This document shows, one piece after another, positions 1 to 11,251 of a stretch of DNA of 64,000 bases. The position numbers were made by a program, and so were the translations under genes. This DNA is from Sphingomonas sp. PL-96 (GTDB taxonomy: Bacteria > Pseudomonadota > Alphaproteobacteria > Sphingomonadales > Sphingomonadaceae): the NCBI RefSeq assembly GCF_020707215.1, contig NZ_JAJFET010000001.1, forward strand, positions 868,001 through 932,000, read 5' to 3'. Below the pieces are notes generated by a model, which ran no database searches, was not told where the DNA came from, and saw only the letters and a list, made by a program, of their open reading frames with translations. Each line of letters starts with the position of its first letter. Within the stretch, counting starts at the first letter, position 1.

Positions 1-1008
1 GAGGAACAGCGGCGACGCCACGCCCAGCACCGACTTGTTGGTGAACCGGTCCGACAGGCTCCCCCAGCCGCGCACCACCGCGGCATTGGCAAGCTGGCTC
101 ACCACCGTCAGCACCAGCACGAAGCCGACTGAAAAGCCCAGCACGCGCACGAAATAGACGGTGAAGAAGGGAGTCGCGAGGTTTACCGCGAACTGCCAGC
201 TCGCGAGGTAGCGGAGCACCGAACGGAAATTGCGGTCCCGCAGCGGGCGGACCAGCAGCCGGCGCAGCGATGGGCGGCCGCGGCGCTTTGCCATCATTGG
301 TTCCGGCACCCGCGCAAGGGAAGCAGTGCTGAACAGCCCGAACACGAAGCCAAGCAGGTACAGCGTCACATAGACGCGGTCCCCGCCTGCGTCGGATTGC
401 CCCGTATCGCCAAGCGCAAAGGCCGCCAACAGCGTCGCCACCGCGCCTACCACGGTTCCGTAGAGGTTGCGCCGGGCAAAGAAGGCACCCAGCCTTCCTT
501 CAGGCAGCAGGTCCCGCATCCAGCTGTTCCAACTGCACGCGCCTACCGCGTTCAGCCCATAGTGGAGCAGGGCGGCCGCGATCAGCACCCCGACGGCGAC
601 GCTGTGGTTCGGGATCAGCGGGACCATGGCATAGACGGGCAGGGCGAGCCGGGCGCCGAACACGCAGGCGACGGAGATCAGCCGCCGGCGGCGGATCCGC
701 TCGACCAGGGTCACCGCAGGCGCCTGAAGCATCTGTGTCAGCAGCGGAATTGCCGCGATCAGACCGATTTCTACCTGGCTGGCGCCGATGTGCAGCGCCA
801 GCGCAAGCAGCACCACCCCACTGTTGAGCGCACCGATCGCGGTCGCGAACGCGGCATCGATCAGCAGGAACCGAAGGCCGCGTTCGCGTTCTTCGGGCGT
901 GATCGTGGCCTGGGGAGCAAGGAAGTTCGGCAGCACCGCAACATGCATCGGCAACATCCATCCGCTGGCGAATCTACCTACAGCGGCGGAGGGGAGCAGA
1001 AGTTGCAT
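1..1008 (-). CDS. MFS transporter, partial (C-terminus beyond window)
   Basis: The reverse strand is open from about position 1008 to the window edge and encodes a hydrophobic polytopic protein of at least 336 residues. The N-terminal part has a TPEERERGLRF-like segment before the first helix, then several membrane segments. Further on is WMRDLLPEGRLGAFFARRN, and near the edge GSLSDRFTNKSVL, which looks like the cytoplasmic MFS loop motif G-x-L-x-D-R. This domain order suggests a major facilitator of the inner membrane; the substrate is not readable. The start is uncertain: ATG at 1008 gives the longest form, while ATG at 957 or 948 are in frame and neither has a strong ribosome site. The end lies outside the window. 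Confidence 0.8.
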   Translation of the reverse strand, partial: MQLLLPSAAVGRFASGWMLPMHVAVLPNFLAPQATITPEERERGLRFLLIDAAFATAIGALNSGVVLLALALHIGASQVEIGLIAAIPLLTQMLQAPAVTLVERIRRRRLISVACVFGARLALPVYAMVPLIPNHSVAVGVLIAAALLHYGLNAVGACSWNSWMRDLLPEGRLGAFFARRNLYGTVVGAVATLLAAFALGDTGQSDAGGDRVYVTLYLLGFVFGLFSTASLARVPEPMMAKRRGRPSLRRLLVRPLRDRNFRSVLRYLASWQFAVNLATPFFTVYFVRVLGFSVGFVLVLTVVSQLANAAVVRGWGSLSDRFTNKSVLGVASPLFL

Positions 1009-1489
1009 CGTGGGCGGTCGATCTGTTCGGCGCTCCTGCAACTGCGCCCGATTTTGCAGGACGGTCTTTTGCTGCTCGACGCTTCCACCGGTAACGGATC
1101 CGCGCAGGCAGGGCGCGGCGGTGCGTATCCGACCGGGCTGCAGACCGTTCACCGGATGGCCAGGAATGGTGGAAGGCGGACGCTCGTGTGATACGGTCTG
1201 GACGTGGTCGAACCATCGCTTTTTTCAGGCCAGCCGCTCCGGCGACGGACATGGCTTCGGCAGCGGCTGCCATTTTGGATGCTGCGCTTCGCTCCCAAAG
1301 GCGTCGATTGCGAGGCCGCTGGCGGAAGGCACGAGTGGTATAATCATGATGGCGTGCGATCCGCCTGCTATCACTGCAAGGTCGTGATCAGCGGTCGCTA
1401 CTGGTCGGACTAACGTCCGCAATCGGGCGAAAGCAGGCGTTCCCCCCCCCGAAGTGTCCACCACCCCGTTTCCCGCCATTTTCCGCCGA
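1009..1489. other. Intergenic stretch between MFS and coiled-coil genes
   Basis: About 480 bases separate the MFS start from the stop of the coiled-coil gene. Apart from the small frame at 1279-1413, I see only a run of ten cytosines near 1441-1450. There is no convincing terminator, RNA gene or repeat. The upstream promoter of the MFS gene should lie here but is not recognisable by eye. Confidence 0.5.
1279..1413 (+). CDS. Small Cys-containing hypothetical protein (44 aa)
   Basis: This is a short plus-strand reading frame in an otherwise gene-free stretch (1009-1489). It encodes MLRFAPKGVDCEA, then GRHEWYNHDGVRSACYHCK and a C-terminal GRYWSD. Three cysteines, two of them as CxxC, plus several His and Trp residues look like a tiny metal-binding or structural fold rather than random GC-rich translation. 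The start is the first in-frame ATG and no clear ribosome site precedes it. I do not recognise a named family, and chance coding is possible. Confidence 0.4.
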   Translation: MLRFAPKGVDCEAAGGRHEWYNHDGVRSACYHCKVVISGRYWSD

Positions 1490-3763
1490 TCAGCCGCGCA
1501 GCCGCTCGATCGCCTGGGCGAGCGCCACATAGAGCTTACCCATGTCGGACGAGAGCAGCGTCACGCCCAGCGGTGAGCCGTCGCGGAGCGTCAGGATCTG
1601 GCGCAGCATCGATTCGAAGTCGTGGATGTAGCGGTTGACCTGATCGCGGAACGGCGCGTCCTCGTCATAGAGCTGGGCGATCTCGCGCGCCTGGGCGGTG
1701 TCGATCAGCTTCACCGCGCGCCGGGTGAAGACGCCGCGGTCGCCCTTCAGATAGGCGGCCCAGGCAGCGTCCGTCACCTCCTGCGAGAATGCGCGGGTGA
1801 TGTCGATCGAAGCCGAATGCATGGCTTCGATCAGTAACGACACTCGGCGGGCGAGGGTGTCGGTATCGGACGCCTCGCGCTCGGCTGCATGTTCGGCGAG
1901 CCGTGCCTCCATCGCCGTGCGGGTCTCCGCAATCTGCGCCAGCTGCTGTGCCAGCCGGTCGGACGCGCGGTGGGCGGTCTCCACCGCCTGAGTCGCGGCC
2001 TCGCCCAGCGAGGCGACCTGCTGCACCACCGCGCGGTCGATCGCGCGCGACAGGGCCGCGGCGCTCTCGGTCTGCAGCCGCTTGGCTGCGGCGGGCACGA
2101 TGCGGTCGAACGCGTTGTGGGTCTCCTCCGCGGTCGCGGTCGCGCTGGTGCGCAGCTGCTCCAGCGCCGCGATGAGCTGCGGCGCTGCCTCCTCGGCGAA
2201 GCGGCGGGTGGTGGCGACCGTCGCGTCGACGATGCCGTGCACGCGGTCCACGCGCTCACGGCCGGTCTCCAGGGTCTCCGCCATGGTGCGCGCCGCATCG
2301 GTCAGCGCCACGCGCTGTTCTTCGATCAGCCCGCCGACCTTCTCCACCGCCGCTTGCGTCGTTTCGGCGCCCTGCACCAGCGCCAGCAGCTCGGGCGTGG
2401 TCTGGGCGATGCCGCGGCGCGTGACCTCGAGCCGCTCGTCCAGCCGATGCAGCGCCGCCGGCAGGGTTTCGTCCAGCTCGCGCGCCGAGGCGTCGAGCGC
2501 GGTCAGCAGCCGCTCGGCGGTGGTGATGACGTCGTGCGCAGTCGCATCGCCGTTGCGCATCGCGCCGCTGGTCGCATCCACCGCCGTGCGCAGCGCGTCG
2601 ACCGCCGAGGACAAGGCGCGGGTGCGCTCTGTGCCGGTCGCGTGCAGCCTTGCGAAGCGCGCATCCACGTCATCAATGCCCCCGGTCAGCACCTGCACCA
2701 GGGCGTCGCTCTCGCGGTATCGCTCGTCGAGCATCGCGCCGATCCGTGCCAGCCCTTCCTCGATCCGCGCGATCCGCGCGTCCAGCGCTTCGCCGCCTTC
2801 GCGGGCGGTGCGCTCAATCGCCAGATGCTCGCGCTGGAGCCGCTGGATCGCAGCGTCGCCCTCGGCCGCCAACGCAGTGCGCGCGGTTTCCACCGCGCTT
2901 CCGGTCCGCTCCAGCACCGCCTCGATCATGTCGACCATGCTGCCGGCCACCGTCTCCAGCCGCGCGCCGGCAAAGTCGCCCGATGCCTCGATGCGGGCCA
3001 GATGCTGCGCCAGCCGCTCGGACGCGGCAGCGGCCTCGGTCCCCGCTGCCCGGCCATGTTCCGCCAGCTGTGTGAGCCGCGTGTCGAGTTCGTTCGCGGA
3101 GCGCGTCGCCGCGGTTCCCGCGCGCTCGATCGCCTCGCCGGCTTCGCTGATCTCCGCCCGTGCCTCGGGCAGCGCCTGCACCAGCCGCTGCAGCCGCTGC
3201 TCCGCCTCGCGGGCGGTGCCACCCAGCAGCTCGGTGTGGCGTTTCAGCGCCTCGCTTTCCTGCGCCATACCGCTGCGGACTACCGCCAGGCGCTCGCCCG
3301 CATTGCCGGCAAGCGCCAAGAGCGTGTTCGCCTGTTCCGCCAGCTCCGCGCGGTTCGCCGACAGCCGTTCCGTCAATGCTGCGACGGACTGCTCCAGCCG
3401 ATCCGCTTCAGCGCGCAGGCCGCCGGCGACATCGCCGAAGCGCCGAGCCTCCGCGACGCTGCTCCGCTGGAACACCAGCCAAAGGATCGCCAGCAGCATC
3501 GGAGGAATGCACAAGGCGGCGACAAAGCTTGCGAATTGCGGCGGAAACGGCCCGCTGCCGAGCCACGGCCCCGCCAGCGAGACCATCAGCACGACCCAGG
3601 CGAGCGTCAGCACCAACGCCGCGGCCGGAAACAGCCAGCGCTTTGCCCCGGTGCCGCTCGTCTCGGGCTGGTCTTGTACGGGGTCATAGGTCGCGTGCGT
3701 CTCGCCCGCATGTGCCTGTACGTCTGGCGCCTGTTCGCCCGCGGTGCTGAAGCCGGAATCCAT
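1490..3763 (-). CDS. Membrane-anchored coiled-coil protein (757 aa), TipN-like architecture
   Basis: The first ~40 residues are acidic and probably cytoplasmic. Two hydrophobic segments follow at about residues 43-65 and 78-100. About 540 residues of Ala/Glu/Arg-rich heptad-like sequence come next, typical of a long coiled coil. The last ~120 residues are less repetitive and contain DTLARRVSLLIEAMHSASID and a hydrophobic tail. Two N-terminal membrane spans plus a long cytoplasmic coiled coil is the layout of the alphaproteobacterial polarity protein TipN. That comparison rests on architecture, not demonstrated homology; a generic structural or chemoreceptor-like protein is the alternative. 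The start ATG is the first in frame. Confidence 0.75.
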   Translation of the reverse strand: MDSGFSTAGEQAPDVQAHAGETHATYDPVQDQPETSGTGAKRWLFPAAALVLTLAWVVLMVSLAGPWLGSGPFPPQFASFVAALCIPPMLLAILWLVFQRSSVAEARRFGDVAGGLRAEADRLEQSVAALTERLSANRAELAEQANTLLALAGNAGERLAVVRSGMAQESEALKRHTELLGGTAREAEQRLQRLVQALPEARAEISEAGEAIERAGTAATRSANELDTRLTQLAEHGRAAGTEAAAASERLAQHLARIEASGDFAGARLETVAGSMVDMIEAVLERTGSAVETARTALAAEGDAAIQRLQREHLAIERTAREGGEALDARIARIEEGLARIGAMLDERYRESDALVQVLTGGIDDVDARFARLHATGTERTRALSSAVDALRTAVDATSGAMRNGDATAHDVITTAERLLTALDASARELDETLPAALHRLDERLEVTRRGIAQTTPELLALVQGAETTQAAVEKVGGLIEEQRVALTDAARTMAETLETGRERVDRVHGIVDATVATTRRFAEEAAPQLIAALEQLRTSATATAEETHNAFDRIVPAAAKRLQTESAAALSRAIDRAVVQQVASLGEAATQAVETAHRASDRLAQQLAQIAETRTAMEARLAEHAAEREASDTDTLARRVSLLIEAMHSASIDITRAFSQEVTDAAWAAYLKGDRGVFTRRAVKLIDTAQAREIAQLYDEDAPFRDQVNRYIHDFESMLRQILTLRDGSPLGVTLLSSDMGKLYVALAQAIERLRG

Positions 3764-3835
3764 GGCGTCGGCTGTAGCAGTTATTCCACCCGCGCAACAC
3801 CGGCCGCACCTCGCCTCGGCGCGGCGGCGGACGCG

Positions 3836-5150
3836 TCAGTCGCGCCGTCGCAGCAGCTGCCAGTGAAGGCCAGAGGGGCCCTTGGCCCAGTGTGTCGCCA
3901 CCGGGACGTAAGTGCGGCCACAGGCGTGCACGGCGCCTGCGAACTGCTCGGCGCCATGCCGGTCGGCCAGCAGGAACGGGGCCGCGGGGCAGGGGGCAAT
4001 CTGCGCCACCAGGGGATAGTGGCGGTATGCAGCCGCGGCGTCGAGCACGGCGCTTTCGCGATGGTGTTCCGCCATCACGGTCGTGCCCGTCGGCGCGAGG
4101 GCCGCCAGGATGGTGATGACAGCACCCGGATCGCCCCGCTGGTTCTCGATCAGCAGGCGGTCGGTCCAGAGCATCGCGGCTGCCAGGACGGGTAATGTCA
4201 TCGCCATGGCTGTGCGGCGGAGCCCGCCTCGCGACCCGACCTGCGCCAGCCACTCGGCCAGCCACAGCAGCACCGCGACGCTTGCGACGAGATAGTAGCG
4301 CGGCATCATGCTGTTCGGCAGCGCCAGCAAGGCCAGCACGAGCGGGAAAGCGAAGGCGCTCCACAGGGCGAGGTCGCGCAGTCGGCTGCGGGGCGCGAGC
4401 AGCAGGGCCAGCGGCACGATCAGGGCGGGCAGGAGGGGCAGCCCTAGGGTGTAGCGGAGCAGTTCCGCCAGTGCGGTGCGCCAACCGGACCAGCTGTGCG
4501 GCTCGAGCCCACCGACCGCAAACCCATAGGGGCTGCTGTACGCGGCGAGCCACATCAGCCCGGCCATCGCAGCGATCGTGAGGAGGGCAGGGCCGAACAG
4601 CCGCGCCATCTCACGCAGGGCGGTCAGCGCCCCGGCGCGGCGCCACCGCTCGATCGCCGCCCAGCCCAGCAGCGCGGCAAGGCCGAACAGGATCGTGGCC
4701 TGGGCCAGAAATCCCAACCCGAGAGCCATCGCGAGGCTTGGCGTACGCGGTGGTTGATCCGGCGCGGCCAGCCACCGATCGACCAGCAGGATCGCTGCGG
4801 TGAAGGCGAGCAGCATCGGCGCATAGCCCCGTGCTTCCGACCCATAGCAGACTAGGGCTGGCGACAGGGCGAAAAGCCCCGCCGCGATCACCGCTGCGGC
4901 GCCAGCCGATTGCGGCAGCAACGGGAATGGTCAGCGTGCCCGACGCAATGGCCAGCGCACGCTGGGCAAGCGGCGGCGCATCGAACCCCACCCATTGCAT
5001 CCACAGCGTGTTGAGATGGTGGTTATTGTCGTGGTTGACCAGCCAGAACACGCCGAGCGGCGTGCGGGCGTCACGCGCGAAGACGGCCGACCAAGCCTCA
5101 TCCAGCCACAGCGCCCCGGTGCCGGCCGCGGTCCGCAGCGCCAGCCCCAT
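3836..5150 (-). pseudogene. GT-C fold (GT39/ArnT-like) membrane glycosyltransferase, frameshifted
   Basis: Two overlapping minus-strand frames together read as one polytopic protein. The first frame (start ATG 5150) carries ALWLDEAWSAVFARDAR, with the acidic pair typical of the first periplasmic loop of GT-C enzymes, then NHDNNHHLNTLWMQ and GTLTIPVAAAIG. The second frame resumes with VIAAGLFALSPALVCYGSEA, the usual next helix and loop, and runs through about eight hydrophobic segments to the stop at 3836. The frames differ by one base (net +1), and the switch falls at about 4886-4903. Even before 5150 the frame encodes a helix-like stretch without a start codon, so the N-terminus may also be damaged. 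This is either a decayed gene or one sequencing error. Confidence 0.65.
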
Positions 5151-5235
5151 GGCGGTCGCCGCGAGGATTGCCGCGACGGCCCATCGATTCGCCCGTCCCC
5201 ATGCTCCCCAGGCGTTGGCACGCTAGCGGGCAGGG

Positions 5236-5772
5236 TCAGCGCGCATAGGCGTCGATCAGCGATGCTACATAGTCGGGGTGATCGCCGCTCAGTTCCGCCA
5301 CCGGCTTATCGCCATAGATGAAGCCGTGCGCCGGATAGATGCTGCCGCCCAGGCCATCGCTGTCGCGGTACCAGACCTTGACCTGCGTCCAGTCGTTGTC
5401 GGGCGAGACGTCGAACAGGGTGACATCCTGCTCGACATGCCCGCGCACGCCGTCGATCCGCGACCAGTTCGCATGCGTCACCATCAGCACGCGTTTGTCG
5501 ACGATGCGGCTCACCACCGCGACATGGCCGAGCCGCAACCGCTGCGACTTCGCCATCGCGAGCACTGCGCCGACTTTGGGCACATGGCCGCGCTGGTACT
5601 TGCCCCGGGCTTGGTCCCACCAGGTCCAGGCATCGCCATAGATCTGCACGCCCGATGCGCTGCGCGCAAAGGGCACGCACTCGCCATTATAGTCGAGCAA
5701 CGTACGGGCGCCGGCGGGGAGCGCGGCGAAAGCGGTGACGCACAGTGCGCCTCGGAGCAGAGAAGCGAACAT
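5236..5772 (-). CDS. CHAP-domain amidase, exported
   Basis: The 178-residue protein begins with a clear signal peptide ending near PAGA-R. The mature part reads as a CHAP (cysteine, histidine-dependent amidohydrolase/peptidase) domain. Cys32 in NGECVPFAR is the likely nucleophile, His83 in RLGHVAVV the base, and His99/Asn102 in VTHANW the third position. Proteins of this size in sphingomonads are single-domain putative cell-wall hydrolases acting in the periplasm on peptidoglycan peptides. The neighbours give no operon context. Confidence 0.85.
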   Translation of the reverse strand: MFASLLRGALCVTAFAALPAGARTLLDYNGECVPFARSASGVQIYGDAWTWWDQARGKYQRGHVPKVGAVLAMAKSQRLRLGHVAVVSRIVDKRVLMVTHANWSRIDGVRGHVEQDVTLFDVSPDNDWTQVKVWYRDSDGLGGSIYPAHGFIYGDKPVAELSGDHPDYVASLIDAYAR

Positions 5773-5837
5773 GGCCGCCGTGGTAACCGGGCTTTCTAAC
5801 CTGACGGTTAACGCACGCGCAGCAAAATGCGGGGCGA

Positions 5838-6494
5838 TCAGCCCGCCCGTGCCTCCGACCGTGCTTCCAGAAGGTCCCAGAGCCCGCGGTGCTGGGCCAG
5901 CAGCTGCTCGATCCCGAACAGCATCGCGCGCTCGACCGCGCGGCTGGCCGCAAGCGTGGTCACCAGTTCGGCAGTCGCTGCAAGGTTTGGCAGCATCAGG
6001 GGCGGCGGTGCGAGCTCCAGCCGCTCCGCGGAAGCATCGAGGGCGGTGCGGACGGCCGGCCAGTCACACACCAGCGCGATCGCGGCGCCCAGCGCGCAGC
6101 CGCGGCGTTCCGACTCGGACAGCATGTCGATCGCGTGCCGTTGGGCGGCGATGGCAGCCTCGGTGGCGGCTTGCCCCGGTGTGCTCGGTACCGCGCCGGC
6201 TGCGGCAGAAAGCGCAACCAGATAGCTGCGCTCCTGCGCAAAGCAGGCAGCAGCCTCGGTCAGCCAGCCTTGTGCAGCGTCGAAATCGCTGTGCTCGCCG
6301 GCATGCTCGATCACCCCCGGCATCCGGCCGTGCAGGATCGCCAGATAATGCGCCGCGTCCGCCACGTCGCGCCGATCGCAGTTCTTGTTCGCAAGCGCCG
6401 TCAGCTGCGGCCGTGTGGCGCTGCCGTCTCGCTCCGCAAGCGAACGCACGGCGGACCATGCGTCCGGTGCCGCTGCGCTGATCACCCCACCCAC
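5838..6494 (-). CDS. Hypothetical helical protein (218 aa)
   Basis: I do not recognise a characterised family. The protein is Ala-rich and mostly helical, has no signal peptide or membrane segment, and contains NKNCDRRDVADAAHYLAILH and GMPGVIEHAGEH-like stretches. An in-frame ATG lies upstream at 6536. The GTG at 6494 is preferred because it has a perfect GGAGGAGG ribosome site seven bases upstream, while 6536 has none. It sits between the rpoD terminator and the CHAP gene and is likely transcribed alone. It probably belongs to a sphingomonad-restricted DUF. Confidence 0.7.
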   Translation of the reverse strand: MGGVISAAAPDAWSAVRSLAERDGSATRPQLTALANKNCDRRDVADAAHYLAILHGRMPGVIEHAGEHSDFDAAQGWLTEAAACFAQERSYLVALSAAAGAVPSTPGQAATEAAIAAQRHAIDMLSESERRGCALGAAIALVCDWPAVRTALDASAERLELAPPPLMLPNLAATAELVTTLAASRAVERAMLFGIEQLLAQHRGLWDLLEARSEARAG

Positions 6495-6604
6495 GGATCG
6501 ACCTCCTCCGTCGCGTCCTTGCCCCGCGTCCGTCATGCCAGACGATGGTAAGCGAAGCTTTAACGGCGTTGCACGACAAGCCCGGTCGCACTGGTTCGGA
6601 ACGG

Positions 6605-6641
6605 AAGAGGCCCCGAAGCATGCTGCGCTTCGAGGCCTCTT
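6605..6641. terminator. Bidirectional hairpin downstream of rpoD
   Basis: The arms AAGAGGCCCCGAAGC and GCTTCGAGGCCTCTT pair over 15 positions with one mismatch around a seven-base loop. The hairpin lies six bases past the rpoD stop codon. There is no long T tract, so it may act as a weak intrinsic terminator or as a 3'-end stabiliser. Confidence 0.6.
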
Positions 6642-6646
6642 GAAGG

Positions 6647-8671
<2,025 letters not shown>

Positions 8672-8709
8672 TTGCCCTCGAAAAACCCGGACTGAAATCC
8701 GGCCTGATT

Positions 8710-10605
8710 CTAATCGTCTTCGTCTGCCAGCACCAGATTTGCAAGACGCGCCTTCAGCGCCTCGCGTTCCTGGACCAGCGCCACCTGACGCTCGAATGCG
8801 GTCTCATCGAGCCCGGCCTGCAACGCAGCGGTCGCCTCTGCCAATGCCGCGTCCACTGCGGGACGCGTCACCAGGACGGCGATCGCCTCGTCCAGGTCCG
8901 CCATCGCCCGCGCCTCATCGTCCCCATCCTTGCGGGTGAACGAAAAAGGCAGGGTGTCCGCCCTTAGCAGGTCGCTTGCGATGTCGTTGAAACCAGACCG
9001 GGCCAATATGGTACGGATGCCGCCGCTATCAAGTTGCCGGTCGGCAAGTGCCGCGTCGACCACGACTTCGAACAACTGGCCAAGCGGCCCGTCGGCTAGT
9101 CGCAGCGACCCCAGCACTTCCAGATGGCGCGTGATCTGCCCCGGATGGCGGATCAGGCCGGCAACCACCGCTCTGGCCAGGAAGGGATCGATGCCCTGCG
9201 CGATCTGGCGCGCCGTGTCGGAGGGCGGGGGCTCGGGCGGACGCCAGCCGCCGCGCTGTCCCGCCCGGTTGCCACCGCGCTGCTGACCGCCATTGCCCCG
9301 CTGCCACGAACCGCCGCCGCCGCCCTGCCACTGCCGCGTTCGTTCAGGCGGCGCGAACTCCTGGTCGCAACGGTTGCGGAACTCCGACAGATATTCGTCG
9401 CGCACCATCGGATCGCCGATGGTACGAGCAAGCTCGCTCAGCCGCCGCTTCAGTCCCGCGCGGTTCTCCGGCGTCGTGAGCGGTTCTGCGGTAAGTTCCT
9501 GCTTCCACAGCCGCTCGACCAGCGGTTCCGGCTCGCGCAGCAGTGCCTCGAACGCCGCCGGCCCCTTTGCGCGCACCAGGTCGTCCGGATCCTGCCCCTG
9601 CGGCAGCGTCACAAACGAGAGGCTTCGCCCGGGCCCCAGCAGCGGCAGCGCGCGGTGCGCGGCGCGGATCGCCGCCTTCTGTCCCGCGGAATCGCCGTCG
9701 AAGCACAGGATCGGCACGTCGGACATCCGCCACAGCCGCTCCAGCTGCGCCTCGGTCATCGCGGTGCCGAGCGGCGCCACTGCTTCTCCGAACCCCGCCT
9801 GGGCGAGCGCGATCACGTCCATATAGCCCTCGACCGCGATCACCCGTCCCGCCTTGCGGGCGGCGGCCTGCGCGCGATCGAGGTTGAAGAGCGTACGCCC
9901 CTTGTCGAACAGCGGCGTCTCGGGAGAATTGAGGTACTTGGGTTCGCCGTCTCCGATCACGCGCCCGCCGAATGCGATCACCCGGCCGCGCGCGTCCCGG
10001 ATCGGGATCATCAGCCGCCCGCGGAACCGGTCGTAGGGGGCCTTGCCCTCGACCTGGATCAGCAGCCCGGCCTCGACCAGCATCGGGTCGCCGTAGCTGC
10101 CGAGCGCTTCCTTCAGCTTGCCCCGCGAGTCGGGCGAAAAGCCGATGCCAAAGCTGCGCGCCGTGGTCGCAGAGATCCCGCGCCGCTCCAGCACCGCCCG
10201 CGCCTCTGCACCCGCCAGTCCGTGCAGCTGCTCGGTGAACCAGCGCGACGCCTCGTCCATCGCATCATGCAGGCCCTTGGCGCGCTCGGCCCGCTGGGCG
10301 GAGCGCTTGTCTTGCGCCGGCACTTCAAGGCCAACGGCTTGCGCCAGTTCCTTCACGGCGTCGATGAAGGGCAGGCCGCGCTGGTCGGTCATCCAGCGAA
10401 TGGCGTCGCCATGCGCTGAACAGCCGAAGCAGTGGTAGAAGCCCTTTTCGTCGTTGACGTAGAAGCTGGGCGTCTTCTCGTCATGGAATGGGCAGCAGGC
10501 GCGCCATTCCCGCCCCGCGCGCTGGAGCTTCACCGTCTTGCCGATCACCGCCGACAACAGGGTGCGGGTGCGAAGCTCGTCGAGGAATTGGGGAGAAAGG
10601 CTCAT
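8710..10605 (-). CDS. dnaG: DNA primase DnaG
   Basis: The protein (631 residues) makes RNA primers at the replication fork. The N-terminal zinc domain has the CHC2-type ligands in [12 protein letters not shown] and YHCFGC (about residues 37-65). The catalytic core follows, with GIGFSPD and the TOPRIM segment [17 protein letters not shown]. After residue ~425 comes an unusual Gly/Gln/Arg/Trp-rich linker ([15 protein letters not shown] and more, ~35 residues), then the C-terminal helicase-binding domain. The linker is longer and more repetitive than in enterobacterial DnaG. It lies between yqeY and rpoD, probably in one transcription unit. Confidence 0.97.
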   Translation of the reverse strand: MSLSPQFLDELRTRTLLSAVIGKTVKLQRAGREWRACCPFHDEKTPSFYVNDEKGFYHCFGCSAHGDAIRWMTDQRGLPFIDAVKELAQAVGLEVPAQDKRSAQRAERAKGLHDAMDEASRWFTEQLHGLAGAEARAVLERRGISATTARSFGIGFSPDSRGKLKEALGSYGDPMLVEAGLLIQVEGKAPYDRFRGRLMIPIRDARGRVIAFGGRVIGDGEPKYLNSPETPLFDKGRTLFNLDRAQAAARKAGRVIAVEGYMDVIALAQAGFGEAVAPLGTAMTEAQLERLWRMSDVPILCFDGDSAGQKAAIRAAHRALPLLGPGRSLSFVTLPQGQDPDDLVRAKGPAAFEALLREPEPLVERLWKQELTAEPLTTPENRAGLKRRLSELARTIGDPMVRDEYLSEFRNRCDQEFAPPERTRQWQGGGGGSWQRGNGGQQRGGNRAGQRGGWRPPEPPPSDTARQIAQGIDPFLARAVVAGLIRHPGQITRHLEVLGSLRLADGPLGQLFEVVVDAALADRQLDSGGIRTILARSGFNDIASDLLRADTLPFSFTRKDGDDEARAMADLDEAIAVLVTRPAVDAALAEATAALQAGLDETAFERQVALVQEREALKARLANLVLADEDD

Positions 10606-10654
10606 GGGTACGCGCCGCCGGCGCCCCCGCCGCCAGGCAGGGACGCTCTAGGGC

Positions 10655-11110
10655 TCAGCCTGCCAGCGCCGCCTTCACCGCGCCCGACGCCTTGCTCATG
10701 TCGAGCGTGCTGGGGTGGCGCGCCTTCAGCTCGGCCATGACGCGGCCCATGTCCTTCATGGACGTCGCGCCCAGCTCGACCTTGATCGCCTCGATCGCCG
10801 CGGCGGTTTCGGCTTCGCTCATCTGCGCGGGGAGAAAGCGTTCGATCACCGCGACTTCGGCCGCCTCGTTTGCGGCGAGTTCGGGACGGTTGCCCTGCTC
10901 GTACATGGCGATCGATTCGCGGCGCTGCTTCACCATCTTCTGCAGCACCTCGACCACCAGCGCGTCGTCGTCGGCGGGGGCGCCGCCGGTGCGCACCTCG
11001 ATGTCGCGGTTCTTGATCGCGGACTGGATCAGGCGGATCGTGGCCGTGGTCTGCTTGTCGCCGCCCTTCATGGCGGAAACCAGCGCAGCCTTGATGGTGT
11101 CGCGAATCAT
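10655..11110 (-). CDS. GatB/YqeY domain protein
   Basis: This 151-residue protein matches the YqeY family: the start MIRDTIKAALVSAMKGGDK, then TATIRLIQSAIKNRDIE and a C-terminal MGRVMAELKARHPSTLDMS. The family resembles the tRNA-binding tail of GatB, but its role is not firmly established; tRNA-dependent amidation is only a guess from the name. It sits 49 bases upstream of dnaG in the position occupied by rpsU in enterobacteria, a common alphaproteobacterial order. carA starts divergently 142 bases away, so that gap must hold back-to-back promoters. Confidence 0.92.
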   Translation of the reverse strand: MIRDTIKAALVSAMKGGDKQTTATIRLIQSAIKNRDIEVRTGGAPADDDALVVEVLQKMVKQRRESIAMYEQGNRPELAANEAAEVAVIERFLPAQMSEAETAAAIEAIKVELGATSMKDMGRVMAELKARHPSTLDMSKASGAVKAALAG

Positions 11111-11251
11111 CGGTTCTCTCGGTTCGTCGGAAAGCCGGGGAGGGTAGCCGGAACTCGCCTTCTTTAACAGATTGACGCGAGCGCCAGTGGGCCTTAGCCG
11201 GCAGCGCTTAGCGACATCGCCAGCACAACCTTTTTCAGGAGGATCGCCCTA

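Noticed and set aside
1889..4195. 768-residue plus-strand frame
   Set aside because: It covers the coiled-coil gene and part of the glycosyltransferase on the opposite strand and looks like GC-driven translation without motifs.
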